Position numbers and translations under genes: made by a program | Source of the DNA: Nitrosomonas sp. Nm51 | GTDB taxonomy: Bacteria > Pseudomonadota > Gammaproteobacteria > Burkholderiales > Nitrosomonadaceae | Direction: 5' to 3' | DNA: 64,000 nt | Assembly (NCBI RefSeq): GCF_900111165.1 | Contig: NZ_FOGH01000006.1 | Coordinates: 1-64,000 of the forward strand | Shown here: positions 8,612-19,321 of the stretch, piece after piece | How positions within the stretch are numbered: position 1 is the stretch's first letter | Layout of the letters: each line of letters starts with the position of its first letter | The notes under the pieces: model-generated | What the model saw: only the letters and a program-made list of their open reading frames with translations | Told to the model about the DNA's origin: nothing | Database searches by the model: none

Positions 8612-8977
8612 ATGAGTGTACAAAAAAATATGGAACTGGCAAAAAATTACATCGAATTATCGAATAAGCATGACCTGAGGCGCATTGAAACGCTGTTTCT
8701 GGGAGAGGCCACGTATCATTCCGCGTATTTTGGCGAGTATAAGGGCAGTGTTGCCATACATGAAATGATGCTGAGTTTTTTTGCGCGTTATCCCGACGTG
8801 CATTGGGAAGTGTCGAATTACCGCCCGATCGGAACAAACGGTGTTGCGTTTGATTTTCTCATGACGGCAACAGATGCCGCCGCAGATGAGCCTGTCAGAA
8901 GACAGGGGCGTGAATGTATTTACTTTGAGCCTGACGGTCTGATCAGCCGTATCGAGGTGTATAAAGCAGGCGAATAG
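8612..8977 (+). CDS. SnoaL-like / NTF2-fold protein, 121 residues
   Basis: The size and pattern fit the SnoaL-like NTF2 superfamily: an N-terminal helix (AKNYIELSNKHDLRRIETLF), then THE strand-rich cone-shaped fold with HEMMLSFFARYPDVHWEV and a final strand GLISRIEVYKAGE. Members bind small hydrophobic ligands or act as isomerases or hydrolases. I see no residues that fix a reaction. GGGAGGGCGG lies just before the ATG at 8612. It follows yaaA by 50 bp and could be co-transcribed. Function remains open. Confidence 0.75.
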   Translation: MSVQKNMELAKNYIELSNKHDLRRIETLFLGEATYHSAYFGEYKGSVAIHEMMLSFFARYPDVHWEVSNYRPIGTNGVAFDFLMTATDAAADEPVRRQGRECIYFEPDGLISRIEVYKAGE

Positions 8978-9072
8978 CCGCCTGGTGGAATTATTATAAA
9001 AACCCGGTATTTTTTCAGACAGCATCGCCGGACTGCCTGTAAAAGCCAAAGCAATAAATATGTGTATGCAGT

Positions 9073-9555
9073 CTATGGCCGTGTTTGATCGGGCGTTCCT
9101 GGTGTTTTTGTGATCGATTCCGATTTTTCCGGCCTTGCTTTTTCACCAGGACTGGCATTTTCACTGCCAATGCGTTCATTTTTTTCAAATGCTTCTGTTG
9201 CACCGGTTTGAGCCGTTCCGGTCATTTCTGTCTGACCGGCTTCTTCCGCTTCCGGTATTTCAGCCAGTGAAGGCAGGCCCAGGTGCAAGGCTGCTTTAGC
9301 CAGCAGATGCGCGCTCACTGGTGCTGTGATAAACAGGAAAATCGTAATTAAAAATTCGTGAAGACTGATCTGTTCGCTATAGGTGCTGAAATAAATCGCC
9401 GAGGCGATCAACAGACTGCCGACACCCAGTGTGGTTGCCTTGGTCGGTCCGTGCAGGCGGGTGTACAAGTCTTTTAGCCTGATCAGGCCCAAGGAGCCGA
9501 TGAATGCGAAACTGGCGCCGGTCAGCACCAGCAGGGAAAGAAGAAATTCCAGCAT
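9073..9555 (-). CDS. mrpG: Na+/H+ antiporter subunit G (MrpG/PhaG), with long polar tail
   Basis: Residues 1-95 carry three membrane helices and the MrpG signature (GLIRLKDLYTRLHGPTKATT; FLFITAPVSAHLLAKAALHLG). MrpG is one of the small subunits of the multi-gene Mrp Na+/H+ antiporter of the inner membrane. Residues about 96-160 form a hydrophilic extension rich in Glu, Lys, Thr and Pro (EKNERIGSENASPGEKARPE). MrpG proteins usually end shortly after the third helix, so this tail is unusual. The gene is the last of the operon mrpAB-C-D-E-F-G and follows mrpF by 3 bp. Confidence 0.92.
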   Translation of the reverse strand: MLEFLLSLLVLTGASFAFIGSLGLIRLKDLYTRLHGPTKATTLGVGSLLIASAIYFSTYSEQISLHEFLITIFLFITAPVSAHLLAKAALHLGLPSLAEIPEAEEAGQTEMTGTAQTGATEAFEKNERIGSENASPGEKARPEKSESITKTPGTPDQTRP

Positions 9556-9558
9556 GAT

Positions 9559-9828
9559 TTATTCGATAATATCGCCGCGTAACAGATATTTGCACAGCGC
9601 AACGGTGCCGATAAATCCCATCAGCGCGATCAGCAGCGCCGCTTCAAAAAAAAGCGCGCTGCCCAGGTGAATACCCAGCAACACGAGTATTGCAATGGTG
9701 TTGATATACAATGTGTCCAGCGCCAGTATGCGGTTGGGCGCATCGGGGCCGCGTAACAGCCGCCAGAAGCTCATCGCGACTGCGGCGGCGACCAATGCAA
9801 ATGCTATCTGAATTGAAATCGCTAGCAT
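9559..9828 (-). CDS. mrpF: Na+/H+ antiporter subunit F (MrpF/PhaF)
   Basis: The product has 89 residues and three predicted helices. It carries the MrpF core RLLRGPDAPNRILALDTLYI followed by AALLIALMGFIGTVALCKYLLRGD. The Asp of the RGPDAPNR-LALD segment is conserved in MrpF and is linked to activity in characterised systems. The start overlaps the end of mrpE by 7 bp, which fits translational coupling within the operon. Confidence 0.93.
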   Translation of the reverse strand: MLAISIQIAFALVAAAVAMSFWRLLRGPDAPNRILALDTLYINTIAILVLLGIHLGSALFFEAALLIALMGFIGTVALCKYLLRGDIIE

Positions 9829-10313
9829 GATTCAAAAATCTCCTTTAACGGTTTTTCATAACGCTGTTTAATGGTTGCAATAAGCCTGTCCGGGTCTGTT
9901 TCATTCAATGCATGAATCAACAGATAGCTGTGATCGTCCGAAAGCCGTGCCCATAATGTGCCTGGCGTCAAGGTAATGCTGTTAGCCAAAAGCCCGATTG
10001 CCAGGTCGGTAGTCAAGTCCAGCGGCAGTTTAATGAAAACAGGATGCAGTTGATCGGTATTTCCCAGTATCAGCCGCGCCACCGTGAAATTCGCCTTTAT
10101 AATGTCATAAAATAACACCATAAGGTAGCGTATGAGTACCGCCGGTCTGCGGATGGATACCTTATCCGGCCAGAAGTGTATCGTGAGTACCGGTATCGCC
10201 CAGCCGAATATCAGACCCAGTGTGATCTGTCCGGGAGCGATACTGTTGTTGAGCAGCAGCCAGATAAAAGCCAGTACCGGTGTCAGGACAGGATGCGGTA
10301 ACAGGCGCGTCAT
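9822..10313 (-). CDS. mrpE: Na+/H+ antiporter subunit E (MrpE/PhaE)
   Basis: This 163-residue protein has two or three N-terminal helices and the MrpE segment FYDIIKANFTVARLIL. The conserved soluble part NSITLTPGTLWARLSDDHSYLLIHAL follows. MrpE is needed for assembly or activity of the Mrp complex. The stop of mrpD and the start of this gene share one base (TAATG), and the end overlaps mrpF, so it lies firmly inside the operon. Confidence 0.93.
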   Translation of the reverse strand: MTRLLPHPVLTPVLAFIWLLLNNSIAPGQITLGLIFGWAIPVLTIHFWPDKVSIRRPAVLIRYLMVLFYDIIKANFTVARLILGNTDQLHPVFIKLPLDLTTDLAIGLLANSITLTPGTLWARLSDDHSYLLIHALNETDPDRLIATIKQRYEKPLKEIFESC

Positions 10314-11854
10314 TATTGTTTAACCTCCAGATTCAGCACCGATTGAATGTACAGCTCGGGTTGCAGTAATTGACTGGCAGTGACGGTTGTATATTCAGTG
10401 ATGGCGCCGGCCCAGATCAATAAGCCGATACAAAATGCAAGCAGATAAACAACCGGCGCCAGTTCGGTTGTTACGGATATGCCGCTTCGCTGCAGATTGG
10501 CGTCGGGATGGATATGACAGATATGCGGAGCCTGCGCCCGGTAAAACATCATGCTGCCGCCGCGCGCCAGCGCGATCAAAGTGAACAGACCGGTGATGAG
10601 CACAACGCCCATGATCCACGGCAGAGCTGCATGCGGCAAGGCGGCTTGCAGAATTAAAAATTTCCCGATAAAGCCGGAAAGCGGCGGCAGGCCGGCTATC
10701 AGCGCCGCCAGTATAAAAAACAGCGTGCCCAGTATCCGCTGTTGTTGAATGATGGGCCCCGGTTCGAACTGATCTTCCATGACGTCGCGCCGGTTGGCGA
10801 TGCAATCTGCAAGAAGAAACAAAGCGGCTCCCGCAAAGGTTGAGTGCGGCAGGTAAAATAAACCGGCGGCAATGCCGGCTTCGTTGTTCATGCCAAAGGC
10901 CGTCAGCAGCGTGCCAATGGAAGCGATGACAAGATAAGCAACTTGCTGGCGCAGCCGTGTACTGGCCAGCGTTCCAAAGACGCCGATTATTAAAGTCATT
11001 AATGCCAGGGGTAAAAGCCATGCCTCAATCAAATTCGATACCGGGCCCGCCTGCGTACCAAAAATCAGGGTATAAACACGTAAAATACAGTATGCGCCGA
11101 CTTTGGTCATAATGGCAAATAACGCGGCGACGGCTGCCGTGGTATGGGCGTACGCGGCGGGCAGCCATAAATAAAGCGGCAGTAGCGCGGCCTTCAGCGC
11201 AAACACAGCAAACAGCAGCAGGCCGGCTATCTGAATGAGCGCGACATCTTCAGTCTGCGCGCCGGCGACTTTGACAGCCAGATCGGCCATGTTCAGCGTA
11301 CCGAGCAAACCATACAGTGTGCCTACAGCGAACAGAAAAAGCGTTGAACCGACCAGATTAATGACAACAAAATGCAGACCGGCTTTGGTTTTCAGACGGC
11401 CGCCGCCATGAAGCAGCAGGCTGTAGGAGGCCAGCAGCAGAATCTCAAAAAAAACAAACAGATTAAACAGATCTCCCGTCAGGAATGCGCCGTTTAAGCC
11501 AAGCAACTGTAAGTGAAACAGTGCGTGGAAATGCGCGCCGTCTTTATCTGTACCGCGCACAGCGTATAACAGAGCGCAAGTGGCAACCAGTGCCGTTACA
11601 ACAAGCATCCAGGCAGCCAGACGGTCCGCTACCAGTACGATGCCAAAAGGCGGCGACCAGTTTCCCAGCGCATAGACAAAAATAGCGCCGCTGTTGACAG
11701 CGTTCAGGAGAAGGCCGGCTGCGGCAAGTTGCAGCGCTATCGCCGCAAGACTGGCGGCGCGCCTGAACAGTAGATGCCGCTGGGGCATCAGCAGAAGCAG
11801 TATGCCCGCCAGCAGCGGCAGTATAACCGGGAAAATAACGATATGATTTATCAT
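10313..11854 (-). CDS. mrpD: Na+/H+ antiporter subunit D (MrpD/PhaD)
   Basis: A 513-residue polytopic membrane protein of the NuoL/M/N-MrpA/D family. The proton-transporter core is seen as ALLPLYLWLPAAYAHTTAAVAALFAIMTKVGAY, with the conserved Lys in the LPxAYAHTxAxVxALF-KVG block, and a second conserved block TRLRQQVAYLVIASIGTLL. Fourteen or so helices are expected. MrpD is one of the two large ion-translocating subunits. It overlaps mrpC by 4 bp (ATGA). Confidence 0.94.
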   Translation of the reverse strand: MINHIVIFPVILPLLAGILLLLMPQRHLLFRRAASLAAIALQLAAAGLLLNAVNSGAIFVYALGNWSPPFGIVLVADRLAAWMLVVTALVATCALLYAVRGTDKDGAHFHALFHLQLLGLNGAFLTGDLFNLFVFFEILLLASYSLLLHGGGRLKTKAGLHFVVINLVGSTLFLFAVGTLYGLLGTLNMADLAVKVAGAQTEDVALIQIAGLLLFAVFALKAALLPLYLWLPAAYAHTTAAVAALFAIMTKVGAYCILRVYTLIFGTQAGPVSNLIEAWLLPLALMTLIIGVFGTLASTRLRQQVAYLVIASIGTLLTAFGMNNEAGIAAGLFYLPHSTFAGAALFLLADCIANRRDVMEDQFEPGPIIQQQRILGTLFFILAALIAGLPPLSGFIGKFLILQAALPHAALPWIMGVVLITGLFTLIALARGGSMMFYRAQAPHICHIHPDANLQRSGISVTTELAPVVYLLAFCIGLLIWAGAITEYTTVTASQLLQPELYIQSVLNLEVKQ

Positions 11855-12180
11855 GGCCTGTGCTTCCCGTCGACCTGATCGTTACCCATTTCCAGAAAAG
11901 CTTTCAGCGACAGGATGATCACGAAGGCAGTCATGCCAAAACTGATGACAATGGCGGTTAATACCAGCGCCTGCGGCAGTGGATCGGCATAATTCGCGGC
12001 GTTATCGTTGATAATCGGCGGATTGCCTATTGTCAGCCGCCCCATGACCAACAGAAACAGATTGACTGCATACGATAAAAAAGTTAGTCCCAGCACGACG
12101 GGAAACGTGCGGCCGCGCAGTGAAAGATAAACGCCGCAGGCTGTCAGTACACCGATGATGATCGAAACGAGTAATTCCAT
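11851..12180 (-). CDS. mrpC: Na+/H+ antiporter subunit C (MrpC/PhaC)
   Basis: The 109-residue product has three helices and is homologous to NuoK. Diagnostic stretches are GVYLSLRGRTFPVVLGLTFL, NLFLLVMGRL and DPLPQALVLTAIVISFGMTA. It lies between mrpAB (1 bp away) and mrpD (4-bp overlap). In Mrp complexes this subunit contacts the large antiporter-like subunits. Confidence 0.95.
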   Translation of the reverse strand: MELLVSIIIGVLTACGVYLSLRGRTFPVVLGLTFLSYAVNLFLLVMGRLTIGNPPIINDNAANYADPLPQALVLTAIVISFGMTAFVIILSLKAFLEMGNDQVDGKHRP

Positions 12181-14991
12181 TTAACGTATCCGCTTTCTGG
12201 GTTTCATTTGATGGCTTTGATGATGCACCAGGCCCAGATAGACCAAAATAAGCAATGTGGCGCCGACGACAACCAGATAAACGCCGAGATCAAACGCCAT
12301 GGCCGAAGCCAGCTCAAATTCGCCGATAACCGGCCAGTGAATATGGCTGTGTGTCGAGGTTAGGAAAGGGTGGCCGAAAATCCAGCTCGCCAGTCCGGTG
12401 CAGGTGGCAATCATCAGGCCGTAACCGGTGACTTTGTGCATATTGATCGGTAACCGTTGCTGCGTCCAGATTACACCGTTGGCCAGATACTGCATTACCA
12501 GTGCTACTGCGGTAACCAGGCCGGCAATAAAACCGCCGCCGGGCAAGTTGTGCCCGCGCAGCAGTATAAACATGGAAACCAGCAACGCAAGCGGTAATAG
12601 CAGGCGCGCAAACGATGCCATAATGGTTGGATGCAAATCTTCATCCCAGGCGCGCCCTTCGCTGTCATGGCTGGCGCCGGCAATTTTCAGGTGCTCCAGC
12701 AAGGCGTAAATGCCCAGCCCGGCCAGCGCCAGCACAGTGATTTCCCCAAGCGTATCATAGCCCCGGAAATCAACCAGGATCACATTGACCACATTGGTAC
12801 CGCCACCTTCTGGCAGGCTGTTTTCGAGAAAATAGCCGGCAATACTTTCGTAAGGCCGGGTTAATACCGCCCATGCCAGCAGCGCAGCGCCGCCGCCCGC
12901 CGTTGTTGCGATTAAAGCATCGCGGCTGCGCAGCCATTTTCCCGACTCGTCAGGCGATTGCTGCGGCAGAAAATACAGTGCAAGCAGCATGAGAACAATG
13001 GTGACGACTTCAACGGAAAGCTGTGTCAAGGCCAGATCCGGTGCGGAGAATTTAACAAAAATCAGCGATACGACCAAACCGACGGCTCCCAGCAGCACCA
13101 GTGAAATCAGTCGTTGCCGGTGCATGACAACGGTTGCAATTGCGGCAGCGACGAGTACTGCGGCAACCAACAGGCTGACACCGTCAACCGGCAGTATGCC
13201 GCGCTCACCGGTCAGATCATAATCATGATCCGTTGCTGTTGCGCCGAATATTCCCAACGCTATGACAAACAGCATAAAAATGAACAGCATGCGCTGCAGC
13301 GAATGCGTATTCAGAAAATGCGTGACGGCGCTGGCAAAAGCAAGCAGCTTTTCCAGCAGGAATTCGTACAATGCCTTGAAATCGAACAGGCGCTCCAGGC
13401 GTTCCTGTAGTGTAAACAATGGCTTGCGTATCAGATAAAGTATCACCCCGCCAGCCAGCGCGGTAATGCTCATAAACAGCGCTGTGTTAAAGCCATGCCA
13501 GATAGCCAGGTCATGTTCGGGGACCGGGCCTTGTAATACGCTGGAAGCAGCAACAGCCAGGATGGGCTCAACGGTGAACGCCGGAAAGATACCGACCAGC
13601 AGGCACAAACCGACCAGGATTTCGACCGGTACTTTCATAAAGCGGGGAGGTTCATGCGGTTGCTTGGGCAGCTCAGTGGGTTCACCGTCAAAAAATACGT
13701 TGTGAATAAAGCGTAACGAATAAGCGACGGCAAAAATACCTGCCAGTGTTGCGGCTGCCGGTAACAGCCAGCCCCACGGCAGGTTGATGACAAAAAGTGT
13801 TTCGGCAAAAAACATTTCTTTTGACAGAAAGCCGTTAAATAGAGGCACGCCGGCCATCGATGCAGCTGCGACCATCGCAAGCAGTGCGGTATGCGGCATG
13901 TACTTCCATAGGCCCTTGAGTATGCGCATGTCGCGGGTACCGGTTTCATGGTGGATAATTCCCGCGGCCATGAATAGCGAAGCTTTGAAAATCGCATGAT
14001 TGATGATATGAAAGACACCCGCCAGCGCAGCCATGGGCGTGCCGATGCCAAATAATAATGTAATCAGGCCCAGATGACTGATCGTCGAATAGGCAAGCAG
14101 TCCCTTTAAATCATGTTTGAACATGGCAATATAGGCGGCCACAACCAGTGTTACAAGCCCTGTGAAGCAGACAAGCCAGAACCATGCAGATGTACCCGAT
14201 AACGCCGGAAACAGGCGCGCCAGCAGGAAAACGCCTGCTTTGACCATGGTAGCCGAATGCAGATAGGCTGAAACGGGCGTGGGCGCAGCCATGGCATTGG
14301 GCAGCCAGAAATGAAAAGGAAATTGTGCGGACTTGGTAAATGCGCCAAGCAAGACCAGAATCAGCATCGGCAGATATAAGTCGTGGGAGCGGATCAGGTC
14401 GCCGGAGGCCAGAATATCCGTTAAATTGTAGCTGCCGACAATTTGGCCCAGCAATAAAAAGCCGCCCAGCAGTGCCAATCCGCCGCCGCCGGTAACGGCT
14501 AAAGCCATACGCGCGCCGCTGCGCGATTCATGACGTGTCTGCCAGTAACTGATCAACAAAAAAGAAGACAGGCTGGTCAGTTCCCAGAAAATCAGCAGTT
14601 GAATAATGTTTTCTGAAGTGGCGATACCCAGCATGGAACCCATAAACATGAGCAGATAGGCGTAAAAACGCCCCATGTCATCGCGATCGGACAGGTAATA
14701 TCTGGCATAAAGAATAATCAGCAGACCGATACACAGTATCAGGAGGGTGAATAACAGCCCCAGGCCATCCAGACGGAAAGCAAAATCCATACCCAGCATG
14801 GGCATCCAGGGAATACTGTGCACCAGCACCTTGCCTGAAAAAGCATCGGCTGTGTGAGGCAGTAGAAAAAGCAGCGCTATTAAAGCGACCAGACCGGCAC
14901 CCCAGGCGGCATGCAAACGCCCCAGTTGTGCAATGACTGCAACAAAACCGGCGCCTAGAAACGGCGTTAACGCAATAAGCGATAGACTCAT
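12181..14991 (-). CDS. mrpA: Na+/H+ antiporter subunit A/B fusion (MrpAB, PhaAB type)
   Basis: A 936-residue membrane protein from ATG 14991 ([16 protein letters not shown]). The N-terminal two thirds are the NuoL-like MrpA ([20 protein letters not shown] with the following TMVKAG Lys, then [17 protein letters not shown]). Next come the DUF4040-type segment ([20 protein letters not shown]) and [19 protein letters not shown]. The last 150 residues are the MnhB domain ([20 protein letters not shown]). The A+B fusion marks the six-gene type of Mrp operon found in many proteobacteria. A start 24 bp further upstream is possible but adds no typical sequence. It is the first gene of its operon. Confidence 0.93.
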   Translation of the reverse strand: MSLSLIALTPFLGAGFVAVIAQLGRLHAAWGAGLVALIALLFLLPHTADAFSGKVLVHSIPWMPMLGMDFAFRLDGLGLLFTLLILCIGLLIILYARYYLSDRDDMGRFYAYLLMFMGSMLGIATSENIIQLLIFWELTSLSSFLLISYWQTRHESRSGARMALAVTGGGGLALLGGFLLLGQIVGSYNLTDILASGDLIRSHDLYLPMLILVLLGAFTKSAQFPFHFWLPNAMAAPTPVSAYLHSATMVKAGVFLLARLFPALSGTSAWFWLVCFTGLVTLVVAAYIAMFKHDLKGLLAYSTISHLGLITLLFGIGTPMAALAGVFHIINHAIFKASLFMAAGIIHHETGTRDMRILKGLWKYMPHTALLAMVAAASMAGVPLFNGFLSKEMFFAETLFVINLPWGWLLPAAATLAGIFAVAYSLRFIHNVFFDGEPTELPKQPHEPPRFMKVPVEILVGLCLLVGIFPAFTVEPILAVAASSVLQGPVPEHDLAIWHGFNTALFMSITALAGGVILYLIRKPLFTLQERLERLFDFKALYEFLLEKLLAFASAVTHFLNTHSLQRMLFIFMLFVIALGIFGATATDHDYDLTGERGILPVDGVSLLVAAVLVAAAIATVVMHRQRLISLVLLGAVGLVVSLIFVKFSAPDLALTQLSVEVVTIVLMLLALYFLPQQSPDESGKWLRSRDALIATTAGGGAALLAWAVLTRPYESIAGYFLENSLPEGGGTNVVNVILVDFRGYDTLGEITVLALAGLGIYALLEHLKIAGASHDSEGRAWDEDLHPTIMASFARLLLPLALLVSMFILLRGHNLPGGGFIAGLVTAVALVMQYLANGVIWTQQRLPINMHKVTGYGLMIATCTGLASWIFGHPFLTSTHSHIHWPVIGEFELASAMAFDLGVYLVVVGATLLILVYLGLVHHQSHQMKPRKRIR

Positions 14992-15436
14992 ACAATGTAG
15001 AAACACTGAACACAAAAATGCATCATTGTAGTCGATGTCTTCAATATAAAAAAATTTTCCGGCAGAAAAAAACAGAAACCCGGCTGGGCTGGCGGTAATT
15101 CAGGCGATGATAATGTTCAGTGATAATAGTAACCGCCGAAGATTATCTACTCTTGTTTGATTTTGGGATAAACTTTAACCTGCTGGAGGTATCCATTCAG
15201 ATACATTAGAAGGACGACAATCAGGAAATTATTTTTGTTGTCTTCGAAATAGCGTCAGGCAAGGCATGAGAAGCGCGGCTTGCTTATTGTTCCGAATGCG
15301 CAACGAATAACGCGGTATGGCGCCATTTTAATGACAACCCATTTTGACCCCCCGCGGCGTTATCATTCTAATACAATTATAAAAAATCCGAGAAAATCGG
15401 AGATGCACAGAATACAATTTATAAAGGAGCTTTACC
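14992..15436. other. 445-bp divergent intergenic region between mrpAB and the CBS gene
   Basis: No coding frame is convincing here. It must hold the promoters of the mrp operon (minus) and of the CBS/nqr genes (plus), but I could not fix -35/-10 pairs with confidence. A small hairpin (TCCGA 15387-15391, TCGGA 15397-15401) lies in the presumed leader of the CBS gene. A clear AAAGGAG (15423-15429) precedes its ATG. Confidence 0.5.
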
Positions 15437-15877
15437 ATGAAAACTGTCGAGCAATTATTGCAGGCCAAGGGACACAAAGTCATCAGCATCGCCCCTGAAA
15501 AATCGGTTTTTGACGCCATGCAGTCAATGGCCGAATACAATACCGGTGCACTGCTGGTCATGCGGGACGACGAGCTGGTCGGGATTCTGACCGAACGGGA
15601 TTTTTCCCGCAAATCTTATTTGCTGAATAAACCGGTCAAGGATATTCAGGTCAAAGAAATCATGACGCGCCATGTCGCTTATGTTGGTCTGAACGATACC
15701 AATGAAAATTGCATGGCGCTGATCACCGAATTGCGTATACGTCATCTGCCTGTTATCGATAAAGATAAAGTCATCGGTATTCTGTCGATTGGCGATCTGG
15801 TGAAGGACGTGATATCCGAGCATCAATTCGTTATCGAGCAACTCGAACGCTACATATACGATACTCCCGAAATATAA
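15437..15877 (+). CDS. Two-CBS-domain protein, 146 residues
   Basis: The protein is a Bateman module: CBS1 about residues 8-62 ([33 protein letters not shown]) and CBS2 about 75-130 ([36 protein letters not shown]). Such stand-alone pairs bind adenine nucleotides or NAD and regulate partners. No other domain is attached. It has a strong ribosome-binding site and lies 46 bp upstream of nqrA on the same strand. Co-transcription with nqr is plausible, which would link an adenylate sensor to the Na+ pump. The regulatory link is inference. Confidence 0.9.
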   Translation: MKTVEQLLQAKGHKVISIAPEKSVFDAMQSMAEYNTGALLVMRDDELVGILTERDFSRKSYLLNKPVKDIQVKEIMTRHVAYVGLNDTNENCMALITELRIRHLPVIDKDKVIGILSIGDLVKDVISEHQFVIEQLERYIYDTPEI

Positions 15878-15923
15878 ATCCGCCCAACTTTCGCGCCGGA
15901 CGTTACTTTCAGGAATACGGGTT

Positions 15924-17309
15924 ATGCTGATAAGGATTAAGAAAGGGCTCGATCTGCCCATTAGCGGTCAGGTCAACCAGGCGATAGTGGAACAGGCGGC
16001 TCCTGTTCATCATGTGGCTGTACTGGGCCCGGATTATATCGACCTCAATCCTGCCATGCAGGTCAATGAAGGCGATGACGTCAAGTGCGGTCAGGTGCTG
16101 TTTACGCACAAAAAGCTGCCAGACGTTCGATTCACGGCACCGGGGGCGGGCAGGATTATTGCGATTTGTCGCGGCGCGCGGCGAAAGCTTTTATCCGTCG
16201 TTATTCAACTTGGCGCGACAGACAATCACGCAACTGAAGGCCATGAAACTTTTTCTGCTTACGCGCCTGACCGGTTGCCCGGTCTGACAACCGGTCAGGC
16301 CAGGGAAAATCTTCTCGCCTCAGGTCTGTGGACGGCACTGCGCACGCGGCCTTACAACAAAATACCCGATCCGGGAACGCAACCCGCTGCGATTTTTGTC
16401 ACTGCTATCGATACCAATCCGCTCGCTGCCAGTCCCGCGCCGATTATTCGTGAGCAGGCCGGATCCTTTCATCATGGTCTTAGCGTGCTGGCGCATTTAA
16501 CGTCCGGATCGTTGTGGGTGTGTAAAGCGTCTGATGCGGATTTTCCGTTACCCGGTAATCTGCCGCAATTACATGTGGCCGATTTTGCCGGACCGCATCC
16601 GGCCGGTCTGGCTGGTACGCATATCCATTTTCTGGAGCCTGTCGATGCGCGCAAAACCGTCTGGTATCTTAATTATCAGGAAGTTATTGCGATTGGTAAA
16701 CTGTTTACCACTGGGCGGCTGTGGACTGAGCGCATCATTGCGCTTGGTGGGCCGCAAGTCAGGCGGCCGCGTCTGTTGCGCACACGGCTGGGCGCGAGTC
16801 TTGAGGACCTTCTTGAGAATGAGCTCAGCGCATCCGCGGAGACAGATAACCGCATTATCTCCGGTTCGGTCTGGTCCGGACGGCAGGCTTCCGGGTGGTC
16901 GACCTACCTGGGCAGGCATCATTTGCAGATCAGCGTCATCCGGGAAAAACCGGAACGGGAATTTTTTGGCTGGCTGATACCCGGACGAAGAAAGTTTTCG
17001 CAAATGAACGTAATGCTGCCGGATTTTTTTCGTAAACGTCATGAGGCCTTCGATTTTACCGCCGGCCAGAATGGCAGCCTACGCGCCATGATACCCACCG
17101 GCAGCTTTGAAGAAGTCATGCCGCTCGACATTTTGCCCACGCAGTTGCTGCGCTCGCTGCTGGTTGGCGATACCGAGATGGCACAGAAACTCGGATGTCT
17201 CGAACTGGATGAAGAGGATCTCGCGCTGTGCTCCTTTGTTTGTGTCGGTAAGCATGACTACGGTACGCTATTGCGCGAGAATTTAAGACAGATCGAGAAG
17301 GAGGGCTGA
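15924..17309 (+). CDS. nqrA: Na+-translocating NADH:quinone reductase subunit A
   Basis: NqrA is the peripheral cytoplasmic subunit of the Na+-pumping NADH:ubiquinone reductase. The 461 residues match the family: [16 protein letters not shown] at the start, [95 protein letters not shown] and the end [13 protein letters not shown]. Length is close to the usual 445-450. It opens the operon nqrABCDEF, with nqrB only 6 bp downstream. Confidence 0.96.
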   Translation: MLIRIKKGLDLPISGQVNQAIVEQAAPVHHVAVLGPDYIDLNPAMQVNEGDDVKCGQVLFTHKKLPDVRFTAPGAGRIIAICRGARRKLLSVVIQLGATDNHATEGHETFSAYAPDRLPGLTTGQARENLLASGLWTALRTRPYNKIPDPGTQPAAIFVTAIDTNPLAASPAPIIREQAGSFHHGLSVLAHLTSGSLWVCKASDADFPLPGNLPQLHVADFAGPHPAGLAGTHIHFLEPVDARKTVWYLNYQEVIAIGKLFTTGRLWTERIIALGGPQVRRPRLLRTRLGASLEDLLENELSASAETDNRIISGSVWSGRQASGWSTYLGRHHLQISVIREKPEREFFGWLIPGRRKFSQMNVMLPDFFRKRHEAFDFTAGQNGSLRAMIPTGSFEEVMPLDILPTQLLRSLLVGDTEMAQKLGCLELDEEDLALCSFVCVGKHDYGTLLRENLRQIEKEG

Positions 17310-17315
17310 AGAACG

Positions 17316-18515
17316 ATGCGGCGCTGGCTGGAATCCATGAAGCCGGTGTTCTCCAAAGGGGGACGGTTTGAGAAATATTATGCGCTGTATGAAATGGTGG
17401 ATACCTTCCTGTATACGCCTGCCGATACCGCGCGCGCCGCGCCGCATGTCCGGGACGGCGTCGACCTGAAGCGTCTGATGAGTTATGTCGTGGTTGCGCT
17501 GATTCCGTGCATACTCTGGAGCTGGTTCAATACCGGTTACCAGACCAATCTCGCCCTGCAGGAGCTTGCCATTGTCAAGAATGACTGGCGCGGCCTGCTG
17601 CTGCAAGCCCTCGGTATTGGCTTCGATCCGGGCAGTATTCTGGCCAATATGGCGCATGGTTTTTTATATTTTTTACCGATTTATCTGACCACGTTAATCG
17701 TCGGCGGCTTCTGGGAAGTACTTTTTGCGGTTGTACGCAAGCATGAGGTTAACGAAGGCTTTCTGGTGACTTCCATGCTGTTTGCATTGACGCTGCCGCC
17801 GGATATGCCGCTGTGGATGGTCGCACTGGGCATCAGCTTCGGCGTGGTGATCGGCAAGGAGGTTTTCGGCGGCACAGGCAAAAATTTCCTCAATCCCGCG
17901 CTGGTCGGCCGCGCTTTTCTCTATTTTGCCTATCCTGCGGAAATTACCGGCGACCAGGTGTGGGTGGCGGTCGATGGTTATTCGAGCGCGACTCCCCTGG
18001 GAATGGGCGCGCTGGGCGGAATCGACGCCATCACCGTTGCCGGGTATACCTGGTGGCAGGCGTTTATCGGCCTGATACCGGGCTCACTCGGCGAAACCTC
18101 GACGCTGGCCTGTCTGATCGGCGCGGTTTTCCTGATTTATACCAAAGTCGCATCCTGGCGGATTATCGCCGGTGTTTTTCTGGGCATGGTAGGGACAGTG
18201 CTGCTGTTCAATGTGCTGGGCAGCGGTGACAATCCGATGATGGCGATGCCGTGGCACTGGCATCTGGTACTGGGCGGTTTCGCTTTCGGTATGGTATTCA
18301 TGGCGACAGATCCGGTTTCTGCTGCGATGACTACCGCAGGGCGTTGGGTTTTCGGTCTGCTGATCGGGTTTATGACGGTATTGATACGCGTAGTGAACCC
18401 GGCCTTTCCGGAAGGCATCATGCTGGCCATTCTGTTTGCCAATATTTTCGCACCGCTGATTGATTACGTGGTAATCCAGATCAATATCCGCCGGAGGCTG
18501 CGCCGCCATGGCTGA
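17316..18515 (+). CDS. nqrB: Na+-translocating NADH:quinone reductase subunit B
   Basis: The 399-residue membrane subunit has the expected N-terminal cytoplasmic part, about ten helices and [20 protein letters not shown]. The flavinylation motif GYSSATPLG provides the Thr (about T226) that carries covalent FMN, attached by ApbE. NqrB also holds riboflavin and is the main Na+-translocating subunit in characterised enzymes. It overlaps nqrC by 8 bp. Confidence 0.96.
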   Translation: MRRWLESMKPVFSKGGRFEKYYALYEMVDTFLYTPADTARAAPHVRDGVDLKRLMSYVVVALIPCILWSWFNTGYQTNLALQELAIVKNDWRGLLLQALGIGFDPGSILANMAHGFLYFLPIYLTTLIVGGFWEVLFAVVRKHEVNEGFLVTSMLFALTLPPDMPLWMVALGISFGVVIGKEVFGGTGKNFLNPALVGRAFLYFAYPAEITGDQVWVAVDGYSSATPLGMGALGGIDAITVAGYTWWQAFIGLIPGSLGETSTLACLIGAVFLIYTKVASWRIIAGVFLGMVGTVLLFNVLGSGDNPMMAMPWHWHLVLGGFAFGMVFMATDPVSAAMTTAGRWVFGLLIGFMTVLIRVVNPAFPEGIMLAILFANIFAPLIDYVVIQINIRRRLRRHG

Positions 18516-19317
18516 GTCCGGTTCGTCCCGCAAGCCGCGTTCTTCGCACAGCAACGCAAAAACGTTGCTGGTGGCGTTTGCGGTCTGTCTCGTCTGCTCA
18601 CTGCTGGTCGCCAGTGCCGCCGTACTGCTTAGGCCGATTCAGCAGGCTAACCAGCATATCGAACGTCAGCGCATCATCGTCGGGATTGCCGGTTTGATGA
18701 AGCCGGATCTGAATGTCGCGCGGACCTATCGGCAGATCGATGTTGCCATGATAGAACTCAGTAGCGGCCGTGTGGTCGATACACTGGATCCGGAAAATTT
18801 CGATATCGCAAAAGCGGCCAAAGACGAGCATCTATCGGAACCACTACCGCGCAGCGCAGATCCGGCGCAGATCCGGCGTAAACCCCGATATCTGCCAGCC
18901 TATCGGGTCAACGATGACAGTGGGCGACTGAAAACGCTGATTCTGCCGGTTTACGGCTACGGATTATGGTCTACACTGTACGGCTATATTGCATTACGGG
19001 AAGATTTGCGGACGATACAGGGTGTCCGGTTTTACCAGCACGCTGAAACGCCGGGACTTGGCGGAGAAGTCGACGATCCCCGGTGGCTCGATTTGTGGGA
19101 AGGCAAAATTGCCTTTGACGATAACGGAGATCCGCGTATTGAGCTGGTCAAGGGTACAGTGACCAGCGCCACGCCGGATAATCAGCATAAAGTGGATGGG
19201 TTGTCAGGTGCAACGTTGACTTCCCGCGGTGTGACGCAGTTATTGAATTTCTGGCTGGGAAGGGAGGGTTTTGGCCCTTACCTGACCCGCCTGCGCGAAG
19301 AAAGAGAAAGGGGTTGA
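18508..19317 (+). CDS. nqrC: Na+-translocating NADH:quinone reductase subunit C
   Basis: A single N-terminal helix ([20 protein letters not shown]) anchors a periplasmic FMN-binding domain. The motif [12 protein letters not shown] provides the acceptor Thr (about T236) for covalent [23 protein letters not shown] is a further family signature. The 269 residues are near the usual length. Both FMN sites of the complex (here and in NqrB) are intact, which fits the apbE gene at the end of this operon. Confidence 0.96.
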   Translation: MAESGSSRKPRSSHSNAKTLLVAFAVCLVCSLLVASAAVLLRPIQQANQHIERQRIIVGIAGLMKPDLNVARTYRQIDVAMIELSSGRVVDTLDPENFDIAKAAKDEHLSEPLPRSADPAQIRRKPRYLPAYRVNDDSGRLKTLILPVYGYGLWSTLYGYIALREDLRTIQGVRFYQHAETPGLGGEVDDPRWLDLWEGKIAFDDNGDPRIELVKGTVTSATPDNQHKVDGLSGATLTSRGVTQLLNFWLGREGFGPYLTRLREERERG

Positions 19318-19321
19318 TAGT

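Noticed and set aside
9073-15015. First Mrp operon as part of respiratory complex I
   Set aside because: NuoL/M/K-like proteins are present, but MrpE, F and G are too and no NuoA-J or NuoB/C/D hydrophilic subunits are near; the gene order is that of Mrp.
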